The notes: generated by a model not told the origin, from the sequence alone. 64,000 nucleotides of DNA from Parvibaculum sp040390855 (GCA_040390855.1 JAZJXO010000015.1:14068-78067), one strand, 5' to 3'; positions 50,887 through 59,956 are shown, numbered from the stretch's first letter. Translations and numbers: made by a program.

Positions 50887-52043
50887 TGTCCTTCACCGTT
50901 CGATATGACGACAACAATCAGGAACTCGTGATGGCGGGCGCGATGAGCCCGCGCGAGGCAGGCGAACTTGCCGAATTCCGCACGATTTTCGAAAAGGCAA
51001 CCGCGCAGGTGAGCGGCACACTCTACCTGAACGTCAAGCGTCTGGTGCGCCTCAACAACATCGCCTTCCACGAGCTTGCCCGCTTCGTCACAAAAGCCTG
51101 CACCGACAAGCCCGATCTCAAAATCTCGGTCGTCACATCAAGCGTGGTCGGCTGGTCCGCCCGCAAATTCGCCAAGCTCGCCCATATCAGTCCCAACATT
51201 TCCGTCGAGCAATATGACAAAGACTTCTATCCCGGTCAGGGCGTGCTCGAAGACGGCGGCTTCATCCCGATTTTGCGCACACAGACGAAGCTCACATGGC
51301 GGCACGAGCGCGACATCCTTCCACGCCACGGGCTGAAGCCCGGCCTTGCGGTTGCCGACATTTGCTGTGGCATCGGCGACTTCGCGGCGCTCCTGTTCAA
51401 AGAATTCAATCCCTCCCGCCTCGTCGCGGTTGATCACGCGAAACCGAGCCTGGCTTACGCGCGCAAAGTCGCCGCCGATTTCGGCATAAAGGGCATCGAA
51501 TATGTTTATGGCGACGCATCATCACTCCTGATCGACGACAACCAGTTTGACTTCGTCACCTGCCGCCATTCGCTACAGGTCTTCGACCGGCCGGAACTGA
51601 TCCTCAAGGAATTGTTCCGCATCTGCAAACCCGGCGGCCGCGTCTATATCACCAACGAGAAAAATTCCCACTGCCTCGGCGAACCGCGCGGCGACAGCAT
51701 CCAATGGACCTATAACGAGGTCGCCAAAGTTTGGGCCCATTTCAAAATGGACATCGAGCTTGGCCCCAAGAGCCGCCGCTATATGGTCGATACCGGCTTT
51801 GAAGACATCCGCATGGAGAGCTTCATGGTGACCAATCTCGACGGCGATCCGCAGGATTTTGCCGACGTCATTCAGGCATGGGAAAATGTTTACGCCGGTC
51901 AGATGGCGGTTGAGCGCGGCGACACACCGGAATTCATCGCCCGCTTCCGTCAGGGTTTTCAGGATCACATTTTTGCAGCCCTTCACCCCAAAGGCTATGC
52001 CGGCTGGCCGATCTGGGTCGCATCAGGACGCAAACCAGAATGA
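50886..52043 (+). CDS. STAS-like domain fused to a SAM-dependent methyltransferase
   Basis: A 385-residue two-domain protein. Residues 1-115 resemble the small STAS protein coded at 55033: LYLNVKRLVRLNNIAFHELA aligns with LDLTGLEFLNSSGINLLA, and WSARKFAKLAHISPNISVE with WQSKSLPNLKKLHPAVELT. The serine pair that is phosphorylated in STAS proteins is replaced by Asn58-Ile59. Residues 140-385 form a class I methyltransferase, with motif I ADICCGIGDFAAL (157-169), post-I VAVDHAK and motif III-like KPGGRVYITNE. It lies between an HATPase-like gene and a SpoIIE phosphatase gene, coupled to both. The methyl acceptor is unknown. Confidence 0.82.
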   Translation: MSFTVRYDDNNQELVMAGAMSPREAGELAEFRTIFEKATAQVSGTLYLNVKRLVRLNNIAFHELARFVTKACTDKPDLKISVVTSSVVGWSARKFAKLAHISPNISVEQYDKDFYPGQGVLEDGGFIPILRTQTKLTWRHERDILPRHGLKPGLAVADICCGIGDFAALLFKEFNPSRLVAVDHAKPSLAYARKVAADFGIKGIEYVYGDASSLLIDDNQFDFVTCRHSLQVFDRPELILKELFRICKPGGRVYITNEKNSHCLGEPRGDSIQWTYNEVAKVWAHFKMDIELGPKSRRYMVDTGFEDIRMESFMVTNLDGDPQDFADVIQAWENVYAGQMAVERGDTPEFIARFRQGFQDHIFAALHPKGYAGWPIWVASGRKPE

Positions 52044-54427
52044 GCGACAAATCCATCATCTCAAAATCGCAAGCTCTGTTTCAAAAAATCATGCCCAAAA
52101 CTTTCCGGGCAAAATTTGTGCTGGTCGTCGGCGCCGCTGTTCTCTTCGATTTGATCCTCAGCGGCAGCATCGCGCTCTGGAACGTGAACCGTCTGTCGCA
52201 TGACGCCACCAACGAGATCGAACAGGGCCTCACGAAAGCCAGTCAGGAATATCTCCAGAATTATATCGAGACGACCGCTCTCCGCGCCGACCTGCTCATC
52301 GACCGCGTGCATAGTCAGGTCGGCTCTCTCGCTGCGTCGATGCAAACCTTTATCGACCATCCCGAAGCGCGTAATGCCATAGGCAAAGCCGTCGCCGACG
52401 ATCCCTTCTATGTGCAGCCCTCGGACTTCGACACCAAGGGCGGCTGGGCTCAAAACAAACCCGGCGCCACATCGGTCCTGAGCGTCTGGGGCTATCTGCT
52501 CGGCCCCGACCACAAGCCGCTCCCTGCTGTACAGAACGAAATCAACAACACCGCCATCTTCGACACCTTCGGCGCAAGCCTCATGGCCAACGGCGCGAAG
52601 AAATTGCAGATGTATTATGTCGGCCCGAAATCCATGCCGATCATGCGCACCACGCCATATTCCGATCAGGCGCAGACTTTTGACAAACTCTATCCCGGCC
52701 ACAATGTCGCGAACTTCTGGGACTTCTTCTTCCCTGGCGTCTATGAAGGCTGGCAAAGCTGGATCAAAGACCCGAACGCGCGCGCCGTTGCGAGCAACAT
52801 CACCATCACTGCACCTTACATCGACGCGATCACCGGCAAGCTCATTGTCAGCTACTTCCATCCGCTCTGGACGAAGGACCGCAAAGACGTCGCGGGCATG
52901 GTCGCTGCCGACATCACACTCGAACAGCTTGCCGACATCGTGCAGAGCGTGAAGCTCGCCGACACAGGTTTCGGATTTCTCACCATGTCGAATGGCAATG
53001 TTCTGGCAATCAATCCCGCTGCCGAACAAACGCTGGGCCTCACTACAGCTTCCGGCACTGGCGGCTCAGGTGTCACCGGCACAGAACGCACGCTCCTGAA
53101 AAGCAAGCAGGCCGCTATCGCCGCGCTCAAACTACCGACCGATGACACAACGGTGATCGAACACATCATACTCAGTGAGAACGGCAGTCAGGTCCCCTAC
53201 ATTGTCGCACTCCACCGCATGAAGCCCACAAACCTCTGGGACGGCACACCCAAAATCATTCCTGAAACACTGACGCTGGGCTTCGTCGTGCCGGAACATG
53301 AAATCTATGCGTCCCTCCTCGCCGCACAGGACAAGATTGCAACGGCCACAACGCGCATTATGAAATGGCAGGCGATCACACTGGCCCTCAGCCTGCTCGT
53401 CGTGCTCGCCGCCGTCTTCGGCATCTCCAAGCGCATCACGCAAGGTCTGAGCGATCTTGCCGGTGCCGCACGTCGTCTCCGCGACAAGGACTACTCCGTG
53501 CGCGTCAAAGTCAGCGCGCGGGACGAAGTCGGCGACGTGGGGCTTGCCTTCAACAGCATGGCCCGCGAGATCAGCGGTCACACCGAGAACCTTGAGCAAC
53601 TGGTTGCCAACCGGACACGCGAACTGGGCGAGGCCAACGCACAAATCCTCTCGCTCAACGACCAGCTCAAAGGTGAAAACCTGCGCCTTGGTGCTGAACT
53701 CGATATTGCCCGTCAGGTGCAAATGATGGTGTTGCCGAAACTCGCAGAACTTTCGGCGATCCCGCTTCTTGATATTTCAAGCTATATGGAACCGGCCGAT
53801 GAAGTCGGCGGCGACTATTACGACGTGCTGCAATCTGACCAACGCGTCAAAATCGGTATCGGTGACGTGACGGGCCACGGGCTTGAAAGCGGCGTGCTGA
53901 TGCTGATGGTGCAGTCAGTCGCGCGAGGCCTTCTGGAACAGGGTGAAGTCGACCCCAGACAATTCCTCAACGTGCTCAATCAGGCGATCTACAAAAATAT
54001 CGAGCGCACGGAAACCGGCAAGCATCTGTCACTCTCTTTCATCGACTATGCTGATGACAAACTGACGCTGACCGGTCAGCACGAGGAAGTGCTGATCATC
54101 CGCAAGACAGGCGACGTTGAACGGATCGATACGATTGATCTGGGCTTCCCCGTCGGGCTTGAATTCGACATCTCGCCTTTTGTTGCGTCCAAGGAAATCC
54201 GGTTTGATCGCGATGACATCATGGTGCTGCATACCGACGGAATCACGGAAGCCGAAGGGCCGGACGGCGAACTCTTTGGCATCGACCGCTTGCGTGACAG
54301 CGCCGTACGTCATCGCAGCGGCAATGCCAATGAAATCAAAAGCGGTATCATCGGCGACCTGATGGCCCATATTGGCACGCAAAAAATCCATGACGACATC
54401 ACGCTCGTGGTCGTGAGACATACGTGA
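52040..54427 (+). CDS. Membrane sensor phosphatase: Cache-like domain, HAMP, SpoIIE PP2C
   Basis: A 795-residue receptor phosphatase. TM1 is about 27-47, and a large periplasmic sensor (about 50-445) with Cache-like features follows (VWGYLLGPDHKPLP, TGFGFLTMSNGNVLAINP). TM2 is about 450-470 and HAMP about 470-525 (GLSDLAGAARRLRDKDYSVR). A coiled coil (about 525-565) leads to the PP2C domain (about 570-795) with GGDYYD, GDVTGHGLESG, HTDGITEAEG and HDDITLVV. An external signal should control dephosphorylation of STAS proteins coded nearby. It overlaps both neighbours by 3-4 bases. Confidence 0.92.
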   Translation: MSDKSIISKSQALFQKIMPKTFRAKFVLVVGAAVLFDLILSGSIALWNVNRLSHDATNEIEQGLTKASQEYLQNYIETTALRADLLIDRVHSQVGSLAASMQTFIDHPEARNAIGKAVADDPFYVQPSDFDTKGGWAQNKPGATSVLSVWGYLLGPDHKPLPAVQNEINNTAIFDTFGASLMANGAKKLQMYYVGPKSMPIMRTTPYSDQAQTFDKLYPGHNVANFWDFFFPGVYEGWQSWIKDPNARAVASNITITAPYIDAITGKLIVSYFHPLWTKDRKDVAGMVAADITLEQLADIVQSVKLADTGFGFLTMSNGNVLAINPAAEQTLGLTTASGTGGSGVTGTERTLLKSKQAAIAALKLPTDDTTVIEHIILSENGSQVPYIVALHRMKPTNLWDGTPKIIPETLTLGFVVPEHEIYASLLAAQDKIATATTRIMKWQAITLALSLLVVLAAVFGISKRITQGLSDLAGAARRLRDKDYSVRVKVSARDEVGDVGLAFNSMAREISGHTENLEQLVANRTRELGEANAQILSLNDQLKGENLRLGAELDIARQVQMMVLPKLAELSAIPLLDISSYMEPADEVGGDYYDVLQSDQRVKIGIGDVTGHGLESGVLMLMVQSVARGLLEQGEVDPRQFLNVLNQAIYKNIERTETGKHLSLSFIDYADDKLTLTGQHEEVLIIRKTGDVERIDTIDLGFPVGLEFDISPFVASKEIRFDRDDIMVLHTDGITEAEGPDGELFGIDRLRDSAVRHRSGNANEIKSGIIGDLMAHIGTQKIHDDITLVVVRHT

Positions 54428-55002
54428 CAAACAAACGGCATGACGAAAGTATTGGCATGAGAAAGCACTTCGGAACAGTCTCGGAAGAGAGCACCAACGG
54501 CACGACCCTCCGCCTCAAACTCTTTGACGGTCCGCTCGAACTGAACTGGGCCCATTGCGGCGCGACGGCAGAGTTTCTGGGCAGCTTCAATGGCGCACTC
54601 GCGGCGACGCACAATCTCGACGCCAATGATGCCCGCCATTCCATCGGCTATCTGGCGAATGAGCTTGTTGAAAACGCTGTGAAGTTCCGCTCGGACGGCA
54701 ACGTGACGATCTCAACCGCCCTCGAAGATGACGAATTTACATTCCGTCTGACGAATAACACAAGCACCGCAACCGCGACGGGCTTTGAAGTCCTACTCGG
54801 CGAACTGACTTCACGCGATCCGGGCGATCTGCTCATCGAACGGATCGAGGCCAACGCGCTTGATCCTGACAACAGCGGATCGGGTCTTGGTATTCTGACC
54901 CTGATGAACGATTATGGCGCGCGCATCGGGTGGGAGTTTTCGCAAGATAGCGATCACGCAAATGTGCGTATTCAAACCGTGGCGTCTCTGACGCTGTCCT
55001 GA
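54424..55002 (+). CDS. HATPase-fold regulator (slr1658-like, anti-sigma/kinase type)
   Basis: A 192-residue protein. The ATP-site N-box is ANELVENAVKFRSDGNVTIS, and the G-box is SGSGLGILTLMNDYG. This is the pattern of small serine-kinase-like proteins coupled to SpoIIE phosphatases, known from cyanobacterial slr1658. It may phosphorylate the STAS protein that follows 30 bases later. GTG at 54424 overlaps the phosphatase stop; an ATG at 54457 is an alternative. Confidence 0.8.
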   Translation: MTNKRHDESIGMRKHFGTVSEESTNGTTLRLKLFDGPLELNWAHCGATAEFLGSFNGALAATHNLDANDARHSIGYLANELVENAVKFRSDGNVTISTALEDDEFTFRLTNNTSTATATGFEVLLGELTSRDPGDLLIERIEANALDPDNSGSGLGILTLMNDYGARIGWEFSQDSDHANVRIQTVASLTLS

Positions 55003-55032
55003 TCCGAATTGATTTTGACTAAGGTGACGACG

Positions 55033-55371
55033 ATGGAAATAAAAACAAGCGAATACCGGGTCTGGAGCGAAGGCGCGACAATCTTCTATGAAGGCACAAT
55101 GCGCCTCTCGGGCACCGAAGCCTATGCGCCGATCCAGTCACTCATGGATGATGTGCTGACTGCAAAGCCCGAGCGCATCACGCTTGATCTCACAGGGCTG
55201 GAATTTCTGAACAGCTCCGGCATCAATCTGCTGGCAAAGTTCACCATCGAAGTGCGCAAGCAGCCGACTATCGGCCTCGACATCAAAGGCTCGACGAGAA
55301 TCCCGTGGCAGTCGAAATCACTGCCGAACCTGAAAAAACTTCATCCGGCAGTCGAACTGACAATCGCCTGA
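55033..55371 (+). CDS. STAS-like protein (slr1659-like)
   Basis: A 112-residue STAS-fold protein. The phospho-site is Ser61 in EFLNSSGINLLAKF; the start SEYRVWSEGATIFYEG is typical of slr1659-type regulators. The ATG at 55033 follows AAGGTGA by 5 bases and is preferred over a TTG at 55009. It completes an operon of HATPase, STAS-methyltransferase, phosphatase, HATPase and STAS. Its stop abuts the stop of a second STAS gene on the other strand. Confidence 0.85.
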   Translation: MEIKTSEYRVWSEGATIFYEGTMRLSGTEAYAPIQSLMDDVLTAKPERITLDLTGLEFLNSSGINLLAKFTIEVRKQPTIGLDIKGSTRIPWQSKSLPNLKKLHPAVELTIA

Positions 55372-55704
55372 TCAGAAAGCCGCGCGGGCTTCTTCTTCAT
55401 TCTCGAAGAAGCGGAAGAGGCCCGTGATGCCGCTGATCTCCAGCGCTTCCATCACATCATGTGATTGCGAAGCGACGAGGCCGAACCTGATCCCGCGCTG
55501 CTGGAAGGTTTTGCCCGCCGTCACGAGCAGGCGGATACCAAGCGATGACAGAAACGTCACTTCGCTGAGATCAATGATGGCAATGGCGGACGGGTCTTTG
55601 ATAAAACCGACTTCGGCATAAAAGCCCGTTTCGATTTCGCCGACGCGCGACGTATCAAGCCGCCCTGCAAGTTTGATGGACTTAAGTTGAGCCACGTCAG
55701 TCAT
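55372..55704 (-). CDS. STAS-domain anti-sigma factor antagonist
   Basis: A 110-residue STAS protein. The phosphorylatable serine is Ser53 in EVTFLSSLGIRLLV; IAIIDLSEV is the central strand. In partner switching the dephosphorylated form sequesters a kinase/anti-sigma protein. It faces the slr1659-like gene tail to tail with no gap. The 82-base gap upstream separates it from the Na/phosphate transporter gene on the same strand. Confidence 0.9.
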   Translation of the reverse strand: MTDVAQLKSIKLAGRLDTSRVGEIETGFYAEVGFIKDPSAIAIIDLSEVTFLSSLGIRLLVTAGKTFQQRGIRFGLVASQSHDVMEALEISGITGLFRFFENEEEARAAF

Positions 55705-55786
55705 GAAATCGTCCGAATTGCGTTGAAAGAAAGCTGTTTCGGCAAACTATGCCGCGAGTATAACGGATTGATGACACCCCGCGATC

Positions 55787-57403
55787 CTAAACCGTTTCTG
55801 GTGCAAATACCATTTCCACGGCAAGCTCTCCGTAGCGCCGCGTGAGCCACAAAATGCGTTCGAACAGGGTCGTCGTCGTATAGAGCGCGCTGTGGTCGCC
55901 GGGGCTCATATCGTTCACGGACATGGCGCGACGACGGATACTGTCCATCTGCGCGGAACGGTCGGCCGTGAAGTCAAGCAGGATGGCCAGATCGTCACGA
56001 TCCCGCGTTTGGAACGCATCTTTGCCAAGGTCCAGAATGGTATGGAGGCTCTCGCCAAGGGCAAAGATGAGCCGGACAAATTTATCATCCTCATCGCGCG
56101 GACCGATGCGGGAGACGGTCTGGACATAATCATCAAGCGCTGTGAAAAGACCCGACAAAATCTCGTTGCGCTTCTGGAGATTGAACGCCTCCGGCAGCAT
56201 GTCCTTTGCTTCATTCTGGTCGACAATCTCGGCTAGAAACGCATCGCATTGATCAATGAGAGATTGGCCGGCAACATGAAGCGCCTGCGCCGACATGACC
56301 ATCGTGGCATCGGCACGCACTCCGTCCAGCAGGTTCGGCAGGTAGCCGAAAGCCCGCGCCTGTTCGCGCTCGACAAGCTCCAACGCGCTTGGCACATCAG
56401 TCAACGCTTCGTCATAAAGATAATGCGGTTGCGACAGCAGCTCTTCATCGGTCGGAGGCGAGTGCCGCGCGATGAGCGCCGTGACAGGCTTGCGCAACAG
56501 CATCGTGATAACGGCTGAAGCGATTTGCAGGAAAAGATAGACCAGCGCCACCTGTGTCGCGATATGAGGTGTGCATGAAGTGACAAGCGCCTTGATGCCC
56601 GGCAGGCCGGTGGAAACTTCGAGCACAAAAAGGGGCAGGAAAATCGCGACCCCGACGATCTTCACGCCAATCTGCATCCAGGCGATCTGGCGGCCGATGC
56701 CCTTCAGATTCGCGGTGAGCACACCGATGCTGAGACCGGAGCCGAGGCTCGCGCCGATGACAATGGCGATGGTCTGATCGAGCGTGAGCAATCCCGCATT
56801 GGTCATCGCGACCGCTATAATCGTCACGGTCGCCGAACTTTGCGCCACCATCGTCAGAACAGCGCCGATGAGAAAAGCGAGGAAATAGGACGAGGCCGCA
56901 AAGGTCAGAAAATCAGCGACACCTGCAACGGACCGCAACGGCACCGAGCCGTGCTTGATGAGTTCAAGCCCCATAAAGAGGAGCGACAGCCCCAGCACCG
57001 CGCCCAGCCCGTGACGAAATCGCGGCTTGTTGTCGAGATCGAAATAATAGGCAACGCCCGTAGCGCCGAGCAGAAACAGAACAACGAGATTGATGTCCAC
57101 CGCCGCGACAAGCACCAACAGCGACGTGCCCACATTCGCCCAGATCACCATCGGAATAACGCCTGCCACCTCGACAAGGCCCGCTGTAACCATGCTGATC
57201 GAGATGAAGGTGATGGCGTTGCTGCTTTGGGTCAGCGCGCCCGACAGAAGCCCGAGCAGAGACGCGCGCAGGCCGCTCTCGGTCGCCGCCGCCATGAGGC
57301 CGCGAAACCATTTGCCGGTGAGCTGCTTGAGGTTCGCGCCAATGAGTTTGACGCCGACAAAGAAAAGTCCGAGCCCTGCGAAAATATCGAGGAAAATTTC
57401 CAT
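55787..57403 (-). CDS. Na/phosphate cotransporter family protein with PhoU-like C-terminus
   Basis: A 538-residue protein of the NptA/PNaS family. The membrane part (about 1-320) contains both family repeats, with LGLLSGALTQSSNAITFIS and VLTMVAQSSATVTIIAVAM showing the duplicated QSS motif. The C-terminal region (about 340-538) is helical and PhoU-like (NLLDGVRADATMVMSAQAL). It should take up phosphate with sodium, or in some relatives export it. It lies inside the STAS/phosphatase island, 26 bases upstream of which a sensor-like gene stops on the same strand. Confidence 0.92.
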   Translation of the reverse strand: MEIFLDIFAGLGLFFVGVKLIGANLKQLTGKWFRGLMAAATESGLRASLLGLLSGALTQSSNAITFISISMVTAGLVEVAGVIPMVIWANVGTSLLVLVAAVDINLVVLFLLGATGVAYYFDLDNKPRFRHGLGAVLGLSLLFMGLELIKHGSVPLRSVAGVADFLTFAASSYFLAFLIGAVLTMVAQSSATVTIIAVAMTNAGLLTLDQTIAIVIGASLGSGLSIGVLTANLKGIGRQIAWMQIGVKIVGVAIFLPLFVLEVSTGLPGIKALVTSCTPHIATQVALVYLFLQIASAVITMLLRKPVTALIARHSPPTDEELLSQPHYLYDEALTDVPSALELVEREQARAFGYLPNLLDGVRADATMVMSAQALHVAGQSLIDQCDAFLAEIVDQNEAKDMLPEAFNLQKRNEILSGLFTALDDYVQTVSRIGPRDEDDKFVRLIFALGESLHTILDLGKDAFQTRDRDDLAILLDFTADRSAQMDSIRRRAMSVNDMSPGDHSALYTTTTLFERILWLTRRYGELAVEMVFAPETV

Positions 57404-57429
57404 CTCTGATTACGCAACCAATCCGCGCT

Positions 57430-58122
57430 TCACGACTTGCTCAACGAACGCAACGCGAAGGCCGCGCCGACACCGACAACAGCAAGGCCCAGCACCACGG
57501 CGATCCAGAGACGCAGACGCATAGCGCCAGCCATATCAGAAATCTGACCGCGCAACTGACTGCGGCGTTCATCGGCAAAGGCCTTGACGTCTGCAACCAG
57601 AGCATCAAATGCTTCGTTCACCGGCCTGTCACGCCCGCGCACCGCGGCATCAACGATACGGATAGAGAGAGGATCATCCGGCACAAATTTCTGAAGCGCC
57701 GCATCATAAGCCGCATCAAGCTCGCTATGACTCTTCCTCAAAGCCTCTATGCCCATCGTCGGAAAGCCCACATCGCGGGCCTGAGCAGAGAGCTTGTCAA
57801 GATCGGTTTCAACCTCGTCACGACGCGCAAGAAACGCTGTGTGATAGGTATCGTAATCATTTTTCACATAGCCGCGCAGCAGCGTGTTCTTCCACTCCTG
57901 CACCTGCGTCTTGAAACGGACCTGCGACACACGCGCCGAATCCGCCATCTCGTTCAGCGTCTCGATCGTGGACGTATAGTCGGCCACCGTCCGGTCGAGA
58001 CGGAACACGCTGTAACTGGCGATGGTCGCAATGATGATGAACACGGCAGCGCCGCTGGCCGAGAGGGTCAATATCTGACGGCGCCTGTTTGCCAGCGACT
58101 GTGAACTGTTTTCAGCCGTCAT
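57430..58122 (-). CDS. Two-TM sensor-like protein without output domain
   Basis: A 230-residue protein. TM1 is about 20-42 (SASGAAVFIIIATIASYSVF) and TM2 about 203-224 (LWIAVVLGLAVVGVGAAFAL). The intervening helical region (about 50-200) resembles a four-helix-bundle sensor as in chemoreceptors, with RVSQVRFKTQVQEWKNTLLRG typical of that type. It ends after TM2 with only a few residues in the cytoplasm, so it has no signalling domain of its own. It may pass a signal to the nearby kinase and STAS pair through the membrane. Confidence 0.72.
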   Translation of the reverse strand: MTAENSSQSLANRRRQILTLSASGAAVFIIIATIASYSVFRLDRTVADYTSTIETLNEMADSARVSQVRFKTQVQEWKNTLLRGYVKNDYDTYHTAFLARRDEVETDLDKLSAQARDVGFPTMGIEALRKSHSELDAAYDAALQKFVPDDPLSIRIVDAAVRGRDRPVNEAFDALVADVKAFADERRSQLRGQISDMAGAMRLRLWIAVVLGLAVVGVGAAFALRSLSKS

Positions 58123-58162
58123 ATCACCCCCTGCTCACCAGTCTGCGATATGCCTTGCCGCT

Positions 58163-58504
58163 TTATTTTGCCAGCGAGGCAAGCGCCGCATCAACCGTGT
58201 CATGCATCCCGAAAATCGCGGCAAAGCCGCTGACGTCGAACACTTCGCGCACATTGTCACGTACGCCGCTGAGTGTCAGTGCGCCGCCCGCTGTCTTGGC
58301 ACGCTTGGCCGTTGTGAGGACCACACGAAGGCCCGCCGAGCTGATGTAATCAAGCTCGGAAAAATCAATGATGATGTTGCCCGGATGGGCATCGACCAGA
58401 GAATTGGCCTGTTCTTCAAACGACTTCGCCGTGGCGCTGTCGATCCGTTTTTTCGGACGCAGGATCAGGGCTCCGTTGCGTTGCTCATGCGACATTTCGA
58501 TCAT
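58163..58504 (-). CDS. STAS-domain anti-sigma factor antagonist
   Basis: A 113-residue STAS protein. The phospho-site is Ser55 in ELDYISSAGLRVVLTTAK, and the N-terminal QRNGALILRPKKRIDS is the usual first strand pair. It is translationally coupled to the RsbW-like kinase gene by a 4-base overlap (ATGA), so the two are a cognate pair. Confidence 0.93.
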   Translation of the reverse strand: MIEMSHEQRNGALILRPKKRIDSATAKSFEEQANSLVDAHPGNIIIDFSELDYISSAGLRVVLTTAKRAKTAGGALTLSGVRDNVREVFDVSGFAAIFGMHDTVDAALASLAK

Positions 58505-58956
58505 TTCAAATCACTTCCCACAGTCAGCCCCGTATCGGTAGCCGTCACGTTCATCTGTATATGCAATCGGTTCAACGCGCCATCGCGTTGATAGTCCAGC
58601 CGGTCGAGATAGGTGCGGATGAGGCGCAAACCGAGACCGCCGATGCGCCGATCTTCTAACGTCTCGCCCAGTTCTGGCAAGGCCACTTCTGCCGGATTGA
58701 AAGGCCGCCCGTTGTCGGTGAGTTCCGCAGAGAGATTGTTTTCCTCGAAAGCGACCCTAAGCTCGATCCGGCCATCCGCCCCGTCATCAAATCCGTAGGA
58801 AATGATGTTGGTGATGAGTTCATCCAGAACCAGATTGAAACGCAGGAGCGCCTTCATCGGCACGTCGCGGGCCTCGCCGAAGGCTTCCATCTCGTCAAGA
58901 ACGCGCGCGACTTCCGCAACGTCACAAACGAGCGTCATTTGCAGGTCTTCGGCCAC
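58501..58956 (-). CDS. RsbW-like serine kinase/anti-sigma factor
   Basis: A 151-residue HATPase_c protein. The N-box is LVLDELITNIISYGF, G1 is LTDNGRPFNP, and G2 is RRIGGLGLRLI. These match RsbW/SpoIIAB-type kinases that phosphorylate STAS partners. GTG at 58956 follows GGGGGA; a TTG four codons earlier lacks a ribosome site. It precedes its STAS partner with a 4-base overlap. No sigma factor gene lies nearby, so the final target is open. Confidence 0.9.
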   Translation of the reverse strand: MAEDLQMTLVCDVAEVARVLDEMEAFGEARDVPMKALLRFNLVLDELITNIISYGFDDGADGRIELRVAFEENNLSAELTDNGRPFNPAEVALPELGETLEDRRIGGLGLRLIRTYLDRLDYQRDGALNRLHIQMNVTATDTGLTVGSDLK

Positions 58957-59152
58957 GCTTTCCCCCAACAGGACAGACAGGCCATGCTCATATCATTTCC
59001 AGGCCTCGCTTGAAAGGCAGCGCGCCGAATAGTCTTGCGCTTTCAAGGATCAGGCGGGCTCAAATCAGCTTTGAGTTCCTCATTGACAGGGCGGAGGCGG
59101 CTCGTAATATCGCGACTTCTTGTTATGCGACAGCGCGTTGGGGTGGCTATAG

Positions 59153-59803
59153 ATGCTGACGATTCCGGAAGAATTTCTTCTGCTTACGGTCAAAGACGAT
59201 GACGGCGGATTCGTAGACATTCCGCGCGAGGCCGTGAGTGCCGGATTTATCGGTGCCGCTATCATGGAACTGGCGTTGCAAAACCGGATCGACAGCGATC
59301 TTGACCGGATTTGGGTCATCGACAAGACACCGACCGGCGAGCGCTGCGTCGATCTCGTGCTCGAAAAAATCGCCTCGCCGGGCTTTGAACTGGAAGCCGC
59401 CAAACTCATCGGTCAGCTCATCGGCTTCGGCAATCAGGTCCGCGACCTCTCGCTCGACCGCCTCGTTCAGCGTAACATTCTGGCTCAGACCGAAGGCCGC
59501 ATCCTGTGGATCCTCAAGGCGCGCCGCTATCCGGTGATGAACGACAAGGAAATCCGCGAAGTGAAGCTTCGCCTTCTCGAAGTTCTGCTCCGCGACGAAC
59601 TGCCCGACCCGCGCGATGTCTGCCTCATGTCTTTGGCAGAAACCTGCGGCATAATCCGGCAAATCGTGCCCGCTTCCGAACTGAAGCGCGCCAGCGAGCG
59701 TCTGTCACAGCTTGCCAAGATGGACCTCATCGGCCAGAACGTGACCCGCTACATCACCATCTTCCAGGAAGCAGTTGCTTACGCGACCTATTGGCAGATG
59801 TAA
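59153..59803 (+). CDS. GPP34 (GOLPH3-like) family protein
   Basis: A 216-residue protein of the GPP34 family. The start MLTIPEEFLLLTVKDDDGGF, then AGFIGAAIMELALQNRIDSD and a helical C-terminal half match the pattern of bacterial relatives of eukaryotic Golgi phosphoprotein 3, which binds PI4P. Bacterial roles are unknown. No signal peptide or TM is seen. A fatty acid desaturase gene follows 153 bases on. Confidence 0.82.
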   Translation: MLTIPEEFLLLTVKDDDGGFVDIPREAVSAGFIGAAIMELALQNRIDSDLDRIWVIDKTPTGERCVDLVLEKIASPGFELEAAKLIGQLIGFGNQVRDLSLDRLVQRNILAQTEGRILWILKARRYPVMNDKEIREVKLRLLEVLLRDELPDPRDVCLMSLAETCGIIRQIVPASELKRASERLSQLAKMDLIGQNVTRYITIFQEAVAYATYWQM

Positions 59804-59956
59804 GAAGACGTTAAGCCCCATTAAGTATGATGCAGACCTGTCGGTGTTGACGGGCCTGACATAGACGGATGGTCTGATGGACCGCCGTACAAAGGGCAGC
59901 GACCGTCTGATCTCCATTTCTTATACGTATTTATCAAGGCTAGTCGGCGCGCGCAT

